Both the position numbers and the translations under genes were made by a program. Positions 58,868-64,000 of a stretch of 64,000 bases of DNA are shown here, piece by piece; positions within the stretch are counted from its first letter, which is position 1; every line of letters begins with the position of its first letter. Where the stretch lies: the NCBI GenBank assembly GCA_958496175.1, contig OY292278.1:8928001-8992000 (forward strand), in the 5' to 3' direction. This DNA is from Sisyra terminalis. Its lineage: Eukaryota > Arthropoda > Insecta > Neuroptera > Sisyridae. The notes beneath the pieces were generated by a model that searched no databases, was not told the origin of the DNA, and saw only the letters and a list, made by a program, of their open reading frames with translations.

Positions 58868-59610
58868 TAAATAAGAAGACAGTTCAGGTTGTTTAAGATT
58901 GGTTTTTTTATTTAATACTTTTACTATTCAATTAGCTACGTTTCGTTACGTATCGTAACTTCATCAGGCTTCTATAAAAAATTAAAATAATTACAAAATA
59001 TGTCAATCATACATAAATTTCAAAACTATAATAATATAGATTTAATATAGATAATATAAAATATTTGTAATTAAATAATAATAACTAACTCAAAATTTCA
59101 AAATATGACAAATGTTTTAAGAGATATTGTTATAAGTAATTAAATATATAATAGTAAAATTAGTTAATAAAATACCTTGATTCACAAAAATATTATTTTC
59201 AAAATAAATTCAATAAAAAAATAAAAATTAAAAAATTACACACTCTACCCATACACATTACATGTAAATTTAGTGCCGCCTAATGAGCCCAACTAACATC
59301 CAATCGTGCATTATTCAAACATAGGTCCACCAATTTAAACTTTTTGTTTACTCTAATTTTTTTTAAATTTATAAATCAAATTAGAATATATCCCACTCAA
59401 ATTTTCTGTGTCTGTTCTAAAATTGATAGTATTATTTAAAAATATGTGAATCATTTCACTTATATTACGTTTGTAATTAACTTTCTCTTTATCTAAAATT
59501 TATATATTATTTATAACAATATCTCTTAAAATATTTGTCATATTTTGAAATTTTGAGTTAGTTATTATTATTTAATTAGAAATATTTTATATTTTCAATA
59601 TAATATTTAT
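58868..59610. mobile_element. Family D element, long form, right end replaced
   Basis: The left arm (58868-59020) matches 53455-53560 and 55503-55664. Further in, 59046-59140 and 59496-59605 are inverted copies of one another (AACTCAAAATTTCAAAATAT and its inverse), enclosing about 350 bp of more complex sequence (59230-59480) not seen elsewhere here. No terminal right arm follows, because a type II foldback begins at 59612. The enclosed part might be internal sequence of a larger parent, but I find no protein domain in it. Confidence 0.6.
58934..58972 (-). ncRNA. Hammerhead ribozyme core, family D long form, intact
   Basis: Identical in all core and stem positions to the core at 55575: CUGAUGA (58967-58961), GUUAC/GUAAC with loop GAUAC, GAAAC (58944-58940), GUAGC. 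Two separate copies keeping the intact core suggest this is the ancestral family D sequence. Confidence 0.75.
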
Positions 59611-59611
59611 T

Positions 59612-59850
59612 AGACTGATTCAAAAATAATATGCAATGATGAATTTGTTTTCTCTTAATTATATTGAAAATATTGTTGGGAATGACAAAAAAAAATCCTG
59701 TGAAAGTTTAAGCTTTTAATATTAATATTAAGAGGATCCGCATCGCAAATTTCGATTTTCCATTTAAATAACATAGGAACAATATTCTCTTGTATTTTGA
59801 AATTTTATGGCTCACGTTGGTGACAATATTTCGGAATGACCATGATGATT
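59612..59850 (+). repeat. Foldback type II, left arm fragment
   Basis: It starts AGACTGATTCAAAAATAATA and follows the 14644 element for about 240 bp (GGGAATGACAAAAAA, ATTAATATTAAGAGG, CTCACGTTGGTGACAATATT), then stops at about 59850. No right arm is present. Confidence 0.75.
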
Positions 59851-60093
59851 TAAAAATTGTTTGTGGATCTAATAAATACCACTACTTCTTTCAACTTTAA
59901 CTTAGTGTTATCTACGTTTTACTATAATGAAATTATCTGGAATTCACTAAATTTTCAAAGCTTTGTATTAAAGTTTTAACTTCAATATAATAGTGAAAAC
60001 CACCTTGTAGTAAATCCTGGAGCCTAGCTATAAAAAAATTTCTTAATTGTTTTTCAATAAAATTAAAGTTTTTCCCATAAAATTGGAACTAAA

Positions 60094-60263
60094 AAACTAA
60101 CTTTTTTATTTTTAATAGGATAGTGAACATGAAAGGATGTAGATCCATAGTATCAATAATTAGTACATGGATCTACATCCTTTCATGTCCACTATCCTAC
60201 TAAAAATAAATAAAATTATGTTAAATATGGACACAACCAATTTATCGATAAGAAACTAAGTTT
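60094..60263. mobile_element. Family B palindrome, copy 3, hammerhead lost
   Basis: Arms AGGATAGTG..CATGAAAGGATGTAGATCC and the inverse meet with only about 25 bp between them, so the ribozyme part of both arms is deleted. The right-hand tail (60218-60250, ATGTTAAATATGGACACAAC) matches the family B tail at 3700. The flanks aaactaacttt and aaactaagttt (one mismatch) fit an 11-bp target duplication. Confidence 0.75.
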
Positions 60264-60264
60264 T

Positions 60265-63200
60265 ACAAACAATATTTAATATTTTCATTTTAATAAAGAA
60301 AATTCATCAAAATTTACTTCCTGATAAGTGATATTTGAATGGCACTTTTGTAACAGGATTAATCTTCCATGTAATTCATTAACTTAAAAATCGTATTATA
60401 ACATAATTTGTATACAAAAATCTTCAAATATTTTGTATACATAAAGCATGTTGTGTCTTTGAGTGACTGTCATATTTTATAATCTAAATAACTTAAGTGT
60501 CATGTTTCGTATTGAGCCAAGTGAGGGGTTGACGCTGCCAAGAACACGACGAAAAAAAAAACATTTACCACCCAAAGAGTTTTACCCCTGACACCAAAAA
60601 AAAAAAAAAAAAAAAAAAATATTAACACAGTAGCAAGTATACACAAAACAGAGAAAAAAAGAGATCAAGTGTTTCAATTGATCATTCTTAAACGCAGCCA
60701 AAAAATACTCAACAAAATCAATTTTTCTAATTGCCCCAATAAAATCAATCACGTATTAGTGTATTGAAATGGTCTATTTAAATTCCATTTGGTTTGAACG
60801 TTATATATTTCCGTTTTATTTTTAAACGGAGAAATAATTCACGTTCGACCTCAAATTAATTGATGCGTAAATTATGTTTACTTAGGCGAAAGATTTATCT
60901 TAAAACTAAACTACTTCACTCCTCTTTTCGTTTTAAGAGAATATAATGATAATAATAAAACATTATTTTATAAATTTTCCTCCAAAGAAACTTCTTTTCA
61001 CTTACAAATATATATTCACATTTTGAATTCAGCTATTCAATTCGTAATTTATATTGAGTTCGTTTCAAATGTTCTCAATTTAAATATATGTAAGGATGTG
61101 AATTGAAAAATGGAAATGAATGCGAATGTGCTTCTTCAAGTTTGCATAAAGAAAATTCAAAAGAGCAAAATTGTTCATTATAGGTACCTACGTCAAATGT
61201 GAAACACTTGGACGAACTTGTCAAGTGGGGGGGGGCGAGGGATGGTGGATGAGATGGTAAATTATTCGCCTTGATTTTCGCAAAGTTTTGATGAAATTAT
61301 TTACAACAGCAATTTGCATAATGGGAACGTAATTGAAAAGTTGGAAAAATTCGACAAAATGCTCATTATGTCGCATTTGTATTTTTGTGGAGCTTCTGAA
61401 AGTTTTGCTTGACGTTAATTTTTTTATTCTTAAGATTGTTAGTAATTCAATTGGTAGTGTGGATACCAAATTAAGTTCAAATTTTGCATGAATCAATGGC
61501 GATGTCTACGAATTGCTTCTTACAATAATTTTTAGGTATTGGATGAATATTTATACAAAAATTAACCTATTACAATCCTATTACAAAAATTAACTAATCC
61601 GATATTTCGAATATAAAACCAAATCACAAACCAGTAGGTACAATTAAATTGTCAAGAGCTAAATTACTATTTTATTCTTTATTTTACTTCTGGTGGAATT
61701 TCTATAGAGGTGCTTTACACCTGTTCATAGAACCAGAAGAACTACAAAATTTACACAAAATAATATAGTTAATAAAATTTATCAAATCATTAATACAAAC
61801 TAAAATTGATATATTACAATATTACTTAAAACTATTTTTTTTTCTACAGAATTACGTCCTAGAGTTGGAAATCCAGTTTCCCAACTTTTTCCGCAATATC
61901 TAATAAATAATAATCTTAAAAAAAAGGATATTTTTGATTTAATACCTTAATTTTCTCGGTCTTTATTTTAGCCCAAAAATAACGACCGTCACTACTCACC
62001 ATCTTGGTCCCTGAAATTCCAAATAACTAAGACACCACTAAAAGACATTTAAAGTCATTAAAAGTCCCACCTTGGTCTTCCACTCTTGCCAAATTTGGCC
62101 CATCCATCTTCGAATAAACTAATAAAAAAAAATTATCAATTAAATATCTTAATATCTTCTATGAAATGTCCTACAAAAATCCTTTCCATACCTAAATATT
62201 CACTAACAAATCCTGGAAGAACAAGGACATCATACAAATATTAAAATCTTTCATATATCTTAACCTATGTAACAAATTTTCTTGACCATAACGCTACTGG
62301 ATAATACCGTAACACATAATTAATTCCTATTAAATCGCTAAGTGCCTGCCCGGTTGATGCAAAATTTGAAGTTTTTAATTATTTTTTTCCTGTAATTTTA
62401 AGCTTTAGTGCCCTTTTTTTATTAATTTCCCTTCCATCTATACTTAATGAAACATTTTCAGCAATTTATTTTGCCGCTAACATTTCAGTCAATATTTCAT
62501 CATTTGTTGGCAATTCCAAGCTTAAAACCTCAAATTTTAATGAAAGCTTTTGCTTGTCTATTTACTAGAGAACCCGGTGAACTTTGTACCACCTAAAATT
62601 GAATTGCTAATGTAAATTGATATTGGTATTAATAATAATAATAATTGATATTGATATCGCTTCATTTTTAATTAATAACATTGATATAATTAAATGTACA
62701 AACTGATGCTTGATTTTAACAAATTAAGTGCGTTTTTTAAGTATATATTTTTTCAGTACATATTATAATGTATACCTCTGTGAACATTGAACATATTTAA
62801 ATCCATATGCTTAAAAAAATTCACAAAAACTCACTTATTTATGAGTTTTTAGCCATGCAATATTTCTAAGCACATTTTTATTTTTGAATTTTGTATTCTT
62901 TGAAATTGTATTGTTTTTTTGGCCAATTTACTCCTTAGGGCACTTTTAATAAGATAAAGGGTGCTTAGTGGAAATTTTCCTGCTTTCTTTAGTACTTTTT
63001 TAAACAGAATACAATTTTTTTTATCATTTGACACTTCAGTACATGCATAAAAAAGCTCACCTTTCTATTAGTACAATGTAGATATCTAATTCTGGTTACT
63101 ATTTTTATCCTTTTTGTGCTATAGTTTGGAATGAACCATTGTCTTAAGCCATCGTACAATATGTAATATATTTGGAGTTGTTTGATGAATAAGTTCCTCT

Positions 63201-63650
63201 TTATTTGGTATTCTCTTCATTTTTTTGGACATTTATTGATCTTTTTTCAGATTTCAAATTGCTAAATGATGGTTTAAAGATGTTTCTTTTTAATTAATTT
63301 ATCGATCCTTTAGTGACATGATACCCATAATAGTTTTGGTGATTTTGCAATTTTCTGGTGATCTCTTTGCAACTACTTGCTAAGTATAAAAAAAATATTT
63401 CTGAGATTCTATTACCATTTTGGCCATAATTCCATACATAATAATTTCTTACTAATATCAATACTGCTTTTACTCCAAAATGATTAGGAAATAAGATTTA
63501 ATAATTTTACACAGATAGGTGCGGTATTGCCTCGATTCCGGGGCAATTCCACCTTACTTGCTCTGATTGTAATTTATTAAGAAATTTATAAGTTTCAAAA
63601 GATATTTTTAACCCAAAGTAATACAACTTTAAGAATAAACCATACGCATA
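60265..63650. other. No recognised gene
   Basis: It includes a 24-base poly-A run (60596-60619), a run of nine G (61227-61235) and an AAT-type microsatellite at about 62628-62645. ORFs of 60-91 codons (61221, 62849, 63507) have no domain. No repeat partner was found in the window. Confidence 0.45.
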
Positions 63651-63840
63651 ATCAAAATAAGATTTTTTCGCTGACTTTGAACAGTTATACTGTGTATACA
63701 ATATATAAAATATATTGCAGTTCAATTTATGTAGTACAATTTAACATAATAATATACAAATTTAATATAATAATATATAAAAATCATACCACCAACATAA
63801 ATTTGAACAGAAGTTCAAACAAAAATATTCGTGACGTATT

Positions 63841-63885
63841 GCCTAGATACGTATTTCGATTGTCAAGCAATCTTCCTCACCTAAT
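63841..63885 (-). ncRNA. Hammerhead core, family E copy 3 left arm, C3 lost
   Basis: On the minus strand the first box is GUGAGGA, as in the left arm at 34836. GAUUG/CAAUC and GAAAUACGUAUC are kept. The same lesion in two separate copies suggests it was present in the element that was copied, not acquired at each site. Confidence 0.6.
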
Positions 63886-63932
63886 GTAAATCATCACAAA
63901 GCAGTTACGGAGTGATCCAAACTACTTGATGA

Positions 63933-63975
63933 CCACTGATGAAGATTGCTTGGCAATCGAAATACGTATCTGGGC
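63933..63975 (+). ncRNA. Hammerhead ribozyme core, family E copy 3 right arm, intact
   Basis: CUGAUGA is at 63936-63942, GAUUGC at 63944-63949, GCAAUC at 63953-63958 and GAA at 63959-63961, then AUACGUAU and C. It has the canonical U at position 7. UGG after the site pairs with CCA before the core. Confidence 0.78.
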
Positions 63976-64000
63976 AATACGTCACGAATATTTTTGTTTG

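Larger units (their letters stand above)
63654..64000. mobile_element. Hammerhead-type palindrome, family E, copy 3, cut by the window end
   Basis: The family E tail (63654-63690) is followed by the left arm from TGTGTATACAATATAT and most of the right arm, closely matching 34666-35010. The right end and target duplication lie beyond the window. Confidence 0.8.

Noticed and set aside
60596..60619. Poly-A run as the tail of a retrotransposed gene copy
   Set aside because: No gene-like sequence, target duplication or repeat match was found upstream of it.
63677..63889. 70-codon ORF near the window end
   Set aside because: It lies inside the family E palindrome arm and is explained by it.

Overview
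The window looks like AT-rich nuclear DNA of an arthropod, most likely an insect. It has no operon-like gene packing, no long open reading frames, long A/T runs, and remnants of animal-type hAT, PIF/Harbinger, Helitron and Penelope-like elements. I could not place it to an order. No intact host protein gene is recognisable. The longest reading frame is 128 codons, and almost every short ORF is chance or lies inside a repeat. All boundaries were counted by eye and may be off by a few bases.

Layout. 0-1.4 kb: about four copies of a ~300-bp tandem unit. 1.9-5.5 kb: two hammerhead-bearing palindromes (1907-2093, 3369-3741), a small palindrome (3893-4125) and a 1.16-kb foldback (4350-5512). 7.77-9.66 kb: a repeat with an A-rich tail, split by a 1,495-bp Helitron. 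10.2-16.0 kb: two inverted copies of a decayed hAT-like element, one carrying a 1-kb foldback. 18.45-19.06 kb: a palindrome. 23.3-25.1 kb: a duplicated repeat with a hammerhead palindrome inside. 29.06-30.05 kb: a 500-bp tandem duplication. 30.49-31.97 kb: a deleted Harbinger, with a relative at 32.5 kb. 33.7-35.1 kb: more tailed repeats, a 140-bp tandem duplication and a hammerhead palindrome. 36.4-41.6 kb: Helitron end, rearranged foldback and three hammerhead palindromes, two of them nested. 44-48.9 kb: palindrome, tandem duplications and a rearranged foldback. 50.1-51.4 kb: a foldback with a 711-bp hAT element inside. 53.4-60.3 kb: four more palindromes of the hammerhead-bearing class mixed with foldback pieces. 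63.65 kb to the end: another hammerhead palindrome that runs off the window.

The most striking content is a set of eleven or so short palindromic elements in six sequence families (A-F). Five families keep a recognisable hammerhead ribozyme core in one or both arms: CUGANGA, a base-paired stem II, GAAA, then a self-complementary stem III. Stem II differs completely in sequence between families but stays paired. Most copies also have a 23-38-nt unpaired tail on one side only, and 9-15-bp target duplications. Hammerheads, inverted terminal repeats, one-sided tails and variable target duplications are all known for Penelope-like retroelements, so I read these as non-autonomous Penelope-related elements. 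They have no protein of their own here, so any mobility would have to be supplied from elsewhere.

The nesting also gives several internal controls. The Helitron, the 14.6-kb foldback and the hAT element each have a related sequence in the same window that shows the site without the insertion.
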